Below are positions 9,521 through 19,533 of a DNA stretch of 64,000 nucleotides, piece by piece. A program made the position numbers and the translations under genes. Every line of letters starts with the position of its first letter. Position 1 is the stretch's first letter. The notes beneath the pieces are model-generated. The model did no database searches. It was not told where the DNA came from and saw only the letters and a list, made by a program, of their open reading frames with translations. Origin of the DNA: Arachis hypogaea (lineage: Eukaryota > Streptophyta > Magnoliopsida > Fabales > Fabaceae); the NCBI RefSeq assembly GCF_003086295.3, contig NC_092042.1, positions 39,169,419 through 39,233,418 of the forward strand, given 5' to 3'.

Positions 9521-10911
9521 TGATAAACCCATATTTCATGAGTTCTTTTATGCTTAATTTGAGTGATTTATACAATCCCTCACCTACTTATTCACATTAA
9601 TTGCATGGTTTTAATTTCCCTTCCTTATTATATCGTATTGTGAAAAACATGTTTCCTAAGCTTTAAAAATTAATTATTTTAATTACCTTTATTTCCATTA
9701 GATGCCGTGATTAGTGTGTTGAGTAGTTTCAGATTTTCTAAGGCAGAATGACTTAAAGGATGAAAAAGGAAACATACTAAAAGGAAAGGAGAAAGCAAAA
9801 TGGAGCTTTAAGGAAACTGGTGTTCACGCGATCGCATGGACGACGCGATCGCGTGCCAAAAGCGAAGATTCAGCGATGCGGCTGCATGACTGACGCGACC
9901 GCGCGCCTTAAGCAAAACGCACATGACGCGGTCGCATGACTGACGCGACCGCGTGGCAAGGGAAAGCTCCGAATGACGCGACCGCGTGACCCACGCGGAC
10001 GCGTGACAGAGGCCACGCACCAGAAAATTACAGAACACGTCCCAGCGAGTTCTAAAGCCTTTTTTGGCCCAAATCCAAGTCCAGAAAGCATAGACCAAGG
10101 GTTATGAAGTGAGGGAATGCATCCATTCAAAAAGAGCTCGCATAATTTTAGTTTTCAATGATTTAGGTTTAGTTGAGAGGGAAATCTCTCTCTCTCTTTA
10201 GAATTTAGGTAGTGTTTTTAGGGTTAGGATTTAGGACTTCTCCTATTCTTAGGAGTGACTCACAATCGCAGGTTCTTTATTTTTATTTATCCCAATTTAA
10301 TTTATGAACTTTTCCATGTTAAGATTTGAATATTTTATTTAATGATATTTGAAGCATTTCAGTTTATGATTGTTCCTTTTTATTATTCCCAATCTGAGGA
10401 TATTGTTATTCTAGTAGATTTAGTTTTTCCCCTTTGGCCTTGGCTAAATAATTGGTGACTCTTGAGTTATCAAACTCATTGTTAGTTGAGAATTGGAATT
10501 AATTCATCCACTTAACTTACCTTCATAGTTAGAGGTTAACAAAGTGGGAGAAGAATCTAATTCTCGTCACAATTGATAAGGATAACTGGGATAGGACCTC
10601 CAGTTGTTATACCTTGCCAAAGGTTTATTTTACAGCTATTATTATTTTATTTTACTTGTCATATAATATATTCACACCTTACTCCCAAAACCCCAATTTT
10701 ACCTTTTTCATAGCCAATAATAAGAACATACTTCCTTGCAATTCCTTGAGAAGACGACCCGAGGTTTAAATACTCGGTTATCAATTTTAAAGGGGTTTGT
10801 TACTTGTGACAACCAAAACGTTTGTACGAAGGGATTTTTGTCGGTTTAGAGACTATATCTACAACGCGACTGTTTTTATGACATTCTTTACTGGCAGAAA
10901 TCTCGATGTCA
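9521..10911 (+). repeat. Family B LTR, first copy
   Basis: The 1391-base LTR starts TGATAAACCC and ends GATGTCA. It has the same length as the copy at 27768-29158, and I count about 35 differences by eye (about 2.5%), mostly transitions. It contains a cluster of ACGCGATCGCGT-type palindromes at 9822-10015 and a U5 hairpin (CCGAG 10759-10763 with CTCGG 10773-10777). Confidence 0.93.
9822..10015. repeat. Cluster of CGATCG/CGACCGCG palindromes in family B LTR
   Basis: Repeated blocks of ACGCGATCGC, GACGCGATCGCGTG and GACGCGACCGCGTG lie within 200 bases of otherwise AT-rich sequence. The same motif is found at 28072-28265 in the second LTR and at 22921-23400 in the internal region. Confidence 0.9.
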
Positions 10912-10914
10912 AAA

Positions 10915-10932
10915 TGGCGCCGTTGCCGGGGA
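10915..10932 (+). promoter_or_regulatory. Primer-binding site, tRNA-Asp type (family B)
   Basis: TGGCGCCGTTGCCGGGGA starts three bases after the LTR end, so family B uses the same primer as the Feral/FIDEL group. Confidence 0.93.
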
Positions 10933-11027
10933 ACTACTAATGTGTGACTTATTATTGGTTATTGTAAATATTTTTCTTTTGCTTGTTTATTTATTTTCGT
11001 TTTTCCTTTTTATTTTTATTTGCTACT

Positions 11028-11987
11028 ATGAACTCTCACCCCTCTCGCTTTGAGTTTGGTTCTAATATTGTTAAAGGAAATAGAAGTTACAGCAGGAATG
11101 TGCATCAAGGTCAGACCAATCAAGGATGGATGGAACCAAGAGGATCTAATCAACCCTTTTGGCAGCAACACCCTCCGAGATATCCTGGACAAAGACCATT
11201 CTACCGCGCATACCCAGCTGAAAGACATGGTGGACAACCTTGTAACTACCAACAAGCCCCACCCCGTGCATATGAACCATCCCTTCAACATAACCTCGAA
11301 CCACCACACTCACAAGCTTCTCTTCACCATTCGCCATCATATGATCCTTCCTTACCCCAATACCAATCCAATCGTTCCCAGTCATCACCACTTCCCTATG
11401 TATCATGTCTAAGTCCAGCAAACCGCGAAGCAGAGGATCGCCTAAGAGAAACAGTAATTAAATTTCAAACAACCATTCAACAACTAGAGTAAGCACTAAT
11501 CCAATGGGCCACTAAGCGCTCAAATATACAAGGATCAACCACAGCTCCATGTGGACAAACCGATGAAGAGCGTAGCATGAAAGAAATACTAGAGACTCCA
11601 GAGGACAAGGCAGAGAATGAATTCGTACTAGAACAATTAGAAGAAGCTGTCTTTGTTCAAGAAGAAGAGTTGGTTGAAGATCTAGGCGATGCTGAACTTC
11701 CTTGGGAATCCAGAATTGAGAAAAACTCCATCCAGGATGCTATAGTTGATGCTAAGGAAGATACTGTACAATCTCCAAGGCAAGTCATTTATGAAGAATC
11801 AGACGGAATAATCCAAGAATCAAATTCCCTTGAGGATGATAATCACAAGTCTAGCTCTCTTGGTGATGAACTTGCATCCGCAAGTGAATTCTCTGAAATC
11901 GAAGAATCTTCCCCAAGTGAATATGAAGATGATGCAGAGGTGGATTTCTCTCAACCTCCAATCTATGACTTGAGTGATGAGGAAGAC
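11028..11987 (+). pseudogene. ORF-B1 of family B, 5' part (unrecognised protein)
   Basis: The frame begins at ATG 11028 (a second, less likely ATG lies at 10983) and has one nonsense codon at 11490-11492. It is then cut by E2 at 11987 and resumes in the same frame at 22103. The N-terminal 150 residues are rich in Gln, Pro, Ser and His without a gag or zinc-knuckle motif. The part after residue about 180 is strongly acidic, with repeated Glu/Asp/Ser runs. I do not recognise the family. Its position directly after the PBS is where gag would be. The second copy (29275-29978) lacks the 11490 stop but has its own at 29749-29751, so each copy decayed independently from an intact parent. Confidence 0.75.
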
Positions 11988-13664
11988 TGATCAGCGGATA
12001 ATTTATACGCTTTTTGGCATTGTTTTTAGTATGTTTTTAGTATGTTTTAGTTAGTTTTTAGTATATTTTTATTAGTTTTTAGTTAAAATTCACTTTTCTG
12101 GACTTTACTATGAGTTTGTGTGTTTTTTTTTCTGTGATTTCAGGTATTTTCTGGCTGAAATTGATGGAGTTGAGCAAAAATCTGATTCAGAGACTGAAAA
12201 GGACTGCAGATGTTGTTGGATTCTGACCTCCCTGCACTCGAAGTGGATTTTCTGGAGCTACAGAAGCCCAATTGACGCGCTCTCAATGGCGTTGGAAAGT
12301 AGACATCCTGGGCTTTCCAGCAATGTATAATAGTTCATACTTTGCCCGAGATTTGATGGCCCAAATCGGCGTTCCAAATCAGCTCAAAACTGCCCGGCGT
12401 TAAACGCCGGAACTGGCACAAGAATAGGAGTTAAAAGCCCAAACTGGCACAAAAGCTGGCGTTTAACTCCAAGAGGAGTCTCTACATGAAAATGCTTCAA
12501 TGCTCAGCCCAAGCGCACACCAAGTGGGCCCGGAAGTGGATTTTTATGTCATTTACTCATCTTTGTAAACCCTAGGCTACTAGTTCTTTATAAATAGGAC
12601 CTTTTGCTATTGTATTTTCATCTTTGGGTCATTTTTGATCTTAGGATCATCTTGGGACGTCTAGTTCTTAGATCATGGGGGCTGGCCTCACGGCCATGCC
12701 TGAACCTTGTTCTTATGTATTTTCAACGGTGGAGTTTCTACACACCATAGATTAAGGTGTGGAGCTCTGCTGTACCTCGAGTATTAATGCAATTACTATT
12801 GTTATTCTATTCAATTCAGCTTGTTCTTATTCCAAGATATTCATTCGCACTCAAGAACTTGATGAATGTGATGATTATGTGACGCTCATCATCATTCTCA
12901 CTTATGAACGCGTGCCTGACAACCACTCCCGTTCTACAAGCAAACAAGGTTTGAATGTTTATCTCTTGGATTCTTTAATCGGAATATTCGTGGTATAAGC
13001 TAGAATTGATGGCGGCATTCAAGAGAATCCGGAAGGTCTAAACCTTGTCTGTGGTATTCTGAGTAGGATTCAATGATTGAATGACTGTGACGAGCTTCAA
13101 ACTCCTGAAGGCTGGGCGTTAGTGACTGACGCAAAAGAATCAATGGATTCTACTCCAACCTGATTGAGAACCGACAGATGATTAGCCGTGCCGTGACAGG
13201 GTGCGTTGAACATTTTCACTGAGAGGACGGGATTTTAGCCACTGACAACGGTGATGCCCAACATACAGCTTGCCATGGAAAGGAGTAAGAAGGATTGGAT
13301 GAAGACAGTAGGAAAGCGGAGAGACGGAAGGGACAAAGCATCTCCATTCGCTTATCTGAAGTTCTCACTAATGAATTACATAAGTATCTCTATCTCTATC
13401 TTTATGTTTTATTCATATATCATCCATAACCATTTGAATCTGCCTGACTGAGATTTACAAGGTGACCATAGCTTGCTTCATACCAACAATCTCCGTGGGA
13501 TCGACCCTTACTCGCGTAAGGTTTATTACTTGGACGACCCAGTGCACTTGCTGGTTAGTTGTGCGAAGTTGTGTTTATACCATGGTATTGAGCCACAAGT
13601 TTTTGGATTCATTACCGGGGATTATTTGAGTTGTGAAAAGTAGTGATCACAATTTCGTGCACCA
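11988..13664 (+). repeat. E2 5' LTR
   Basis: Starts TGATCAGCGG and ends GTGCACCA. A TATA box (TATAAATA, 12589-12596) is followed by GGACC. Palindromic GGCGTTAAACGCC-type motifs lie at 12392-12475. The U5 hairpin is CCTTAC/GTAAGG at 13506-13521 with loop TCGC. A decayed PBS copy near 13600-13625 precedes the true PBS. Confidence 0.95.
12589..12596 (+). promoter_or_regulatory. TATA box of E2 5' LTR
   Basis: TATAAATA in U3, conserved at 21022-21029 in the 3' LTR. Transcription of the genomic RNA would start some 30 bases further on. Confidence 0.75.
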
Positions 13665-13670
13665 AGTTTT

Positions 13671-13688
13671 TGGCGCCGTTGCCGGGGA
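13671..13688 (+). promoter_or_regulatory. Primer-binding site, tRNA-Asp type (E2)
   Basis: TGGCGCCGTTGCCGGGGA lies six bases after the LTR end, complementary to the plant tRNA-Asp 3' end. Confidence 0.95.
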
Positions 13689-15219
13689 TTGTTTCGAGTA
13701 TGGACAATTGACGGTTCATCTTGTTGCTTAGGTTAGGTATTCTTCTTCAAAGTTCTTAAGAATGAATTTTAGTGTTTCAAGGTGATGTTTTTATCATCAC
13801 CAAAGCTGATTGATTCTCATCAATTTAGCTCTTGAATGCAATGTCCTGCTGAAGTTTGGCTAGCCATGTCTAATTCCTTTAGTCTAAAGCTTTAGACTAA
13901 CATTGCATGATTCCTGGAATTTTCATTAAGAATTTTGATACCTTTATTTTCTTTCCCACTTAATTTTCGAAAAAAACCAAAAAAAAATTACAAAATCATA
14001 AAAAAAAACAAAATGATTGTATGTTTCTTGTTTGAGTCTAGTGTCTCATGTTAAGTTTGGTATCAATTGCATGTTTCTATTCTTCTTGCATTCATTCATG
14101 TGTCTTCATTAATCTTCAAGTTGTTCTTGATGATTTCCTTGCTCTGATCTTTGAATTCTCTTGACTTGAGTGTTTTGTTGTTTCTCATATGCATTCTCAT
14201 TTTGTTAGTGTCAATAGTGTACAAACTGCTAAGTTTGGTGTCTTGCATACATTGTTTATTTGATTTTAGTTGCATTTTGATTATTCCTTATTATTAAAAA
14301 TCCAAAAATATTTTTAATTTATGTCTTTTCAAGTCAATAATACAGAGAATTGAAGATTCAGAACATACAGCAGAGGAATTATACAGAAAAAGCTGGGCGT
14401 TCAAAACACCCAGTGAAGAAGGCAAACTGGCGTTTAAACGCCAGCCAGGGTGCCTGGCTGGGCGTTTAACGCCCAAAAGGGTAGTGCTTTGGGAGTTAAA
14501 CGCGAGAATGTGCACCATTTTGGGCGTTTAACGCCAGGATGGCACAAGAGGGAAGATTCTATTTTTAATTCAAATTTTTTTCAGGTTTTCAAAATTTTTC
14601 AAAATCAAATATTTTTCAAATCATATCTTTTCAATCAAATCTTTTTCAAAATCAATTTCTTTCCATTTTCAAAAATACTTGCTATCAATTAATGATTTGA
14701 TTCAACATTTCAAGTATGTTGCCTTTTCTGTTGAGAAAGGTTTAATGTTTGAATCATATCTTTTCTTGTTAGCTAAGTCATTAATTTTTAAAATCAAATC
14801 TTTTTAAATTGTTTTTCAAATCATATTTTCTCATTCACATCTTTTTTTAAAACCATAACTTTTAAATCATATCTTTTTCAAAATAGTTTTCAATCACATC
14901 TTTTTGACTTCTAATTTCAAAATCTTTTTCAAAAATCACTTGATTTCTTTTCCACTCTTAATTTTCGAAAATCAATTAAAGTTTTTCAAAATATTTTTAA
15001 AATCTTTTACTTAATTTTCGAAAATTTCTTCCCCTCTTCTCACATCCTTCTATTTATGGACTAACACTATTCCTCAAGGAACAATTCGAACTCCATCTCT
15101 CTTGATAAGTTCGAATTCTTCTACTTCTTCCTTCTATTTTTCTTTTCCTCTGACACCTCAAGGAATCTCTATACTGTGACATAGAGGATTCCATATTTTC
15201 TTATTCTCTTCTCTTTCAT
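13689..15219 (+). other. E2 5' leader
   Basis: Untranslated, AT-rich. It carries AAGTTTGGTGT-type motifs (about 14052, 14238), ATTTTCGAAAAT palindromes (about 13964, 14962, 15015) and a cluster of four GGCGTTTAACGCC palindromes at 14391-14536. No gene is supported. Confidence 0.75.
14391..14536. repeat. GGCGTTTAACGCC palindrome cluster in E2 leader
   Basis: Four palindromic units lie 30-45 bases apart: a degraded GGGCGTTCAAAACACCC, then CTGGCGTTTAAACGCCAG (perfect 18-base palindrome), GGGCGTTTAACGCCC, and a last GGGCGTTTAACGCC. E3 has the same cluster at 54144-54291. Confidence 0.88.
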
Positions 15220-17550
15220 ATGAGCAGGAGCAAAGACAAAAGCATTCTTGTTGAGGCTGACCCTGAACCTGAAAGGACCTTGAAGCGAAAGCTAAGAGAA
15301 GCTAAGGCACAATTCTCTGTAGAGGACCTAACAGAAATCTTCAAAGAAGAAGAACCCATGGCAGCCGAAAACAACAACAATGCAAGGAAGGTGCTGGGTG
15401 ACTTTACTGCACCTACTCCCGACTTCTATGGGAGAAACATCTCTATCCCTGCCATTGGAGCAAACAACTTTGAGCTTAAGCCTCAATTAGTTTCTCTAAT
15501 GCAACAGAATTGCAAGTTCCATGGACTTCCATTGGAAGATCCTCATCAGTTTTTAGTTGAGTTCTTGCAAATCTGTGACACCGTCAAGACTAATGGGGTT
15601 GACCCTGAGGTCTATAGACTTATGCTATTCCTTTTTGCTGTAAGAGACAGAGCTAGGGTATGGTTGGACTCACAACCTAAAGAAAGCCTGAACTCTTGAG
15701 AAAAGCTAGTCAATGCCTTCTTGGCAAAGTTCTTTCCACCTCAAAAATTGAGTAAGCTTAGAGTGGAAGTCCAAACCTTCAGACAGAAGGAAAGAGAATC
15801 CCTCTATGAAGCTTGGGAAAGATACAAACAATTAATCAGAAAGTGCCCTTCTGACATGCTTTCTGAATGGAGCATCATAGGTATCTTCTATGATGGTCTG
15901 TCTGAACTGTCCAAGATGTCTTTGGATAGCTCTACTGGAGGATCTCTTTATCTGAAGAAGATGCCTACAGAAGCTCAAGAACTAATTGAAATGGTTGCAA
16001 ATAACCAATTCATGTACACTTCTGAAAGGAATCTTGTGAACAATGGGACAAATCAGAAGAAAGGAGTTCTTGAGATTGATACTCTGAATGCCATACTGGC
16101 TTAGAACAAAATATTGACTCAGCAAGCCAATTTGATTTCTCAAAGTATGTCTGGAATGCAAAATGCACCAAGCAGTACTAAGGATGCTTCATCTGAAAAA
16201 GAAGCTTATGATCCTGAGAACCCTTCAATGGAAGAGGTGAATTACATGGGAGAACCCTATGAAAACACCTATAATTCTTCATAGAGAAATCATCCAAATT
16301 TCTCATGGAAGGATCAACAGAGACCTCAACAAGGTTTCAACAACAATAATGGTGGAAGAAACAGGTTTAGCAATGGCAAGCCTTTTCCATCATCTTCTCA
16401 GCAACAGACAGAGAATTCTAAGCAGAACCACTCTGACTTAGCAACCATGGTCTCTGATCTAATCAAAACCACTCAAAGTCTTATGACTGAAACAAGATCC
16501 TCCATTAGAAACTTGGAGGCACAGGTGGGACAGCTGAGTAAGAGAGTTACTGAACTCCCTCCTAGTACTCTTCCAAGCAATACAGAAGAAAATCCAAAAG
16601 GAGAGTGCAAGGCCATCAACATGGCCGAATTTGGAGAGAAGGAAGAGGCAGTGAACGCCACTGAGGAAGACCTCAATGGGCGTCCACTGACCTCAAATGA
16701 GTTCCCTAATGAGGAACCATAGTAATCTGAGGCTCACACTGAGACCATAGAGATTCTAATAGATATACTTCTGCCATTCATGAGCTCTGATGAGTATTAT
16801 TCCTCTGAAGAGGATGAGTATGTCACTGAAGAGCAAGTTGCTAAATACCTTAGAGCAATCATGAAGCTAAATGACAAGTTATTTGGTAATGAGACTTGGG
16901 AGAACGAACCTCCTTTGCTCACCAAAGAACTGGATGACTTGTCTAGGCAGAGATTACCTCAAAAGAGACAAGATCTTGGGAAGTTTTCAATACCTTGTAC
17001 CATAGGCACCATGACCTTTAAGAAGCCTCTGTGTGACCTAGGGTCAAGTGTAAACATCATGCCTCTCTCTGTAATGGAGAAGCTAGGGATCTTTGAGGTA
17101 CAAGCTGCAAGAATCTCACTAGAGATGGCAAAAAATTCAAAGAAACAAGCTCATGGACTTGTAGAGGATGTTCTGGTAAAGGTTGAAGACCATTACATCC
17201 CTGCTGATTTCATAGTCCTAGAGACTGGAAAGAGCATGGATGAATCCATCATCCTTGGCAGACCCTTCCTAGCCACAGCAAAGGCTGTGATTGATGTGGA
17301 CAGAGGAGAATTGATCATTCAAGTAAATGAAGAATCCTTTGTGTTTAAGGCTCAAAGATATCCCTCTGTCACCATGAAGAGGAAGCATGAAGAGCTTCTC
17401 TCAAAACAGAGTCAAACAGAGCCCCCACAGTCAAACTCTAAGTTTGGTGTTGGGAGGCCACAACCAAATTCTAAGTTTGGTGTTGAACCCCCACATTCAA
17501 ACTCTAAGTTTGGTGTTGGGAGGTTCCAACATTGCTCTGAGCATCTATGA
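15220..17550 (+). pseudogene. gag: gag-protease of E2, disrupted by nonsense codons
   Basis: One continuous frame from ATG 15220 to the stop at 17548-17550, broken by nonsense codons at 15697-15699, 16102-16104, 16282-16284 and a double stop at 16720-16725, with no frameshift. It encodes a Ty3/gypsy gag with the domain at residues about 130-230 (PEVYRLML, AWERYK), a Gln/Asn-rich middle and an acidic segment. A retropepsin-like domain follows with its active-site motif CDLGS (about 17032-17046) and the second motif ILGRPFLA (about 17251-17274). No RT follows. The last 40 residues contain three 11-residue repeats with core NSKFGV, encoded by three exact 33-base-spaced copies of TAAGTTTGGTGTTG, the motif otherwise found in UTRs. 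Confidence 0.9.
17439..17518 (+). repeat. Three 33-base-spaced TAAGTTTGGTGTTG copies inside the gag-protease 3' end
   Basis: Copies start at 17439, 17472 and 17505. They are in frame and encode the repeated residues SKFGV. The same 14-mer, outside coding sequence, follows the hairpins at 18334 and 20397. Confidence 0.88.
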
Positions 17551-17599
17551 GGCTCCATGAGAGCCCACTGTCAAGCTACTGACATTAAAGAAGCGCTTG

Positions 17600-17615
17600 T
17601 TGGGAGGCAACCCAA
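17600..17615 (+). promoter_or_regulatory. Inter-ORF hairpin, AGGCAA loop (E2)
   Basis: TTGGG and CCCAA pair around AGGCAA, 50 bases after the gag-protease stop codon and after the conserved lead TTAAAGAAGCGCTTG. Same class as 5547, 22758, 40633 and 47108. Confidence 0.75.
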
Positions 17616-17735
17616 TGTTTTATTTTATCTATTTTCCTTTGTTATTTTATGTAGGTTGATGATCATGAGAAGTCACAAAATCAATTGAAAAAGCAAAAAC
17701 AGAAAGAAAAATAGCACACCCTGGAGGAGAATTTG

Positions 17736-17906
17736 CTGGCGTTTAAACGCCAGTGAAGCTAGCAAATGGGCGTTTAACGCCCAGTCTGGCACCATTCTGG
17801 GCGTTTAACGCCAGAAAGGGGCACCAGACTGGCGTTAAACGCCAGAAAAGGGTAAGAAGCTGGCGTTAAACGCCAGAAATGGGCACCAGCCCGGCGTTTA
17901 ACACCA
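17736..17906. repeat. GGCGTTTAACGCC palindrome cluster between gag-protease and ORF2 (E2)
   Basis: Six palindromic units, including the perfect CTGGCGTTTAAACGCCAG, spaced 25-32 bases apart and separated by short stretches such as GGGCACCAG. The E3 counterpart is 55667-55850, and A1 has about ten such units at the equivalent place (46646-46985). Confidence 0.9.
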
Positions 17907-18209
17907 GAATTGGCACATAGAGCAATTTTGCTCGCCACTTGGCGCAGGGATGACTCTTTCTTGACACCTCAGGATCTGTGGACCCCACAAGATCCCCACC
18001 TACCCCACCACTCTCTCTCTTCTTCACCCATTCACCAATCACCTCAACCACTCTTCCCCAAAAACCCCTCACCTATCAAATCCCATCTTTCTCTTCACCA
18101 CTCACATCCATCCTTCATAAAACCCCACCTACCTCACCATTCAAATTCAAACCACTTTCCCACCCAAACCCACCCTCCCATAGCCGAACCCTACCCCTCT
18201 CTTCACCCC

Positions 18210-18217
18210 TATATAAA
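18210..18217 (+). promoter_or_regulatory. Internal TATA box upstream of E2 ORF2
   Basis: TATATAAA lies 198 bases before the ORF2 ATG, followed by a pyrimidine-rich stretch like a plant 5' UTR. E3 has it at the same distance (56138-56145); D and A1 have TATAAATA and TATATAT at comparable places. Confidence 0.6.
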
Positions 18218-18333
18218 CCCATCTTCACTCCTTCATTTTCACACAACCTAAACACTACTTCTCCCCTTTGGCCGAACCACGAAGCCACCTCCATCTCCTC
18301 TATTTCTTCTTCTTCTACTCTCTTCTTTCTTCT

Positions 18334-18353
18334 TTTGCTCGAGGACGAGCAAA
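18334..18353 (+). promoter_or_regulatory. AGGA-loop hairpin in the ORF2 leader (E2)
   Basis: TTTGCTCG and CGAGCAAA form an 8-base-pair stem around AGGA, followed by CTTTTAAGTTTGGTGTGG. It ends 54 bases before the ORF2 ATG. The stem differs from that of the hairpin before the 3' LTR but keeps full pairing. Confidence 0.8.
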
Positions 18354-18407
18354 CCTTTTAAGTTTGGTGTGGTAAAAGCATTTCTTTTTGTTTTTCCATA
18401 ACCATTT

Positions 18408-19533
18408 ATGGCATCCAAGGCCGGAGAAACCATTAGAAAGAGGAAAGGGAAGGCAAAAAGCTTCCACCCCCGAGTCATGGGAGATGGAGAGATTCATCTC
18501 AAGGGTGCATCAAGACCACTTCTATGAAGTTGTGGCCTTGAAGAAGGTGATTCCCGAGGTCCCTTTCAAACTCAAAAAGAGTGAATATCCGGAGATCCGA
18601 CATGATATTCGAAGAAGAGGTTGGGAAGTTCTTACCAACCTTATTCAACAAGTCGGAATCTTAATGGTTCAAGAGTTCTATGCCAATGCATGGATCACCA
18701 AGAACCATGACCAAAGTGTAAACCCGGACCCAAAGAATTGGCTTACAATGGTTCGGGGGAAATACTTAGATTTTAGTCCGGAAAATGTAAGGTTGGCATT
18801 CAACTTGCCCATGATGCAAGGAGATGAACACCCTTACACTAGAAGGGTCAACTTTGATCAAAGGTTGGACCAAGTCCTCATAGACATCTGTGAAGAGGGC
18901 GCCCAATGGAAGAGAGATTCAAGAGGGAAGCCGGTTCAATTGAGAAGGCATGACCTTAAGCCCGTGGCTAGGGGATGGTTGGAGTTTATCCAATGCTCAA
19001 TCATTCCCACTAGCAACCGGTCTGAAGTTACTCTAGACCGGGCCATCATGATTCATAGCATCATGATTGGAGAAGAAGTAGAAGTTCATGAGGTTATAGC
19101 CCAAAAACTTTATAAGGTGGTGGACAAGTCCTCTACCTTGGCAAGGTTAGCCTTTCCTCATCTCATTTGTCACCTCTGTTATTCAGTTGGAGTTGACATA
19201 GAGGGAGACATCCCCATTGATGAGGACAAGCCCATCACTAAGAAAAGGATGGAGCAAACAAGAGATCCTACTCATCATGAAATCCCTGAGATGCCTCAAG
19301 GGATGCACTTTCCTCCACAAAACTATTGGGATCAAATCAACACCTCCATAGGAGAATTGAGTTCCAACATGGGACAACTAAGGGTGGAGCACCAAGAACA
19401 TTCCATCCTCCTCCATGAAATTAGAGAAGATCAAAGAATCATGAGAGAGGAGCAACAAAGACAAGGAAGAGACATTGAGGAGCTCAAGCACTCCATAAGA
19501 TCTTCAAGAGGAAGAACAAGCCACCATCACTAA
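18408..19533 (+). pseudogene. ORF2 of E2 (putative plant transposon protein), frameshifted near start
   Basis: ATG 18408 corresponds to the E3 ORF2 start, but one extra A in the run at 18453-18458 shifts the frame after about 16 codons. The rest, from the MERFISRV segment to 19533, is open. It belongs to the protein family I know as the putative plant transposon protein domain, function unknown. Conserved landmarks are EFYAN, VRGKYLDF, LP, LKPVARGWLEF, PTSNRSEVT and MIHSIM. The C-terminal 90 residues are charged and heptad-like, a probable coiled coil (GELSSNMGQLRVEHQEH). No signal peptide or membrane segment is seen, so an envelope role is unsupported. Confidence 0.85.

Noticed and set aside
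11016..11309. Antisense frames over ORF-B1 (also at 29263)
   Set aside because: Shadow of the sense ORF, which has the consistent position after the PBS and the stop pattern of a decaying gene.
12118..12330. Short frame recurring in every Feral-type LTR (also near 20556, 38921, 51733, 58508)
   Set aside because: It lies in the U3 part of the LTR, starts and ends differently between copies and has frame-breaking indels; its recurrence only reflects LTR copies.
14391..14536. GGCGTTTAACGCC palindromes as transcription terminators
   Set aside because: They are not followed by T-runs, occur within the expected transcript and even in gag coding sequence, and plants do not use such terminators for Pol II.
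17910..18361. Pro/Ser-rich frames upstream of E2 ORF2
   Set aside because: Pyrimidine-rich leader; the frames differ between E2 and E3 by indels, unlike ORF2 itself.
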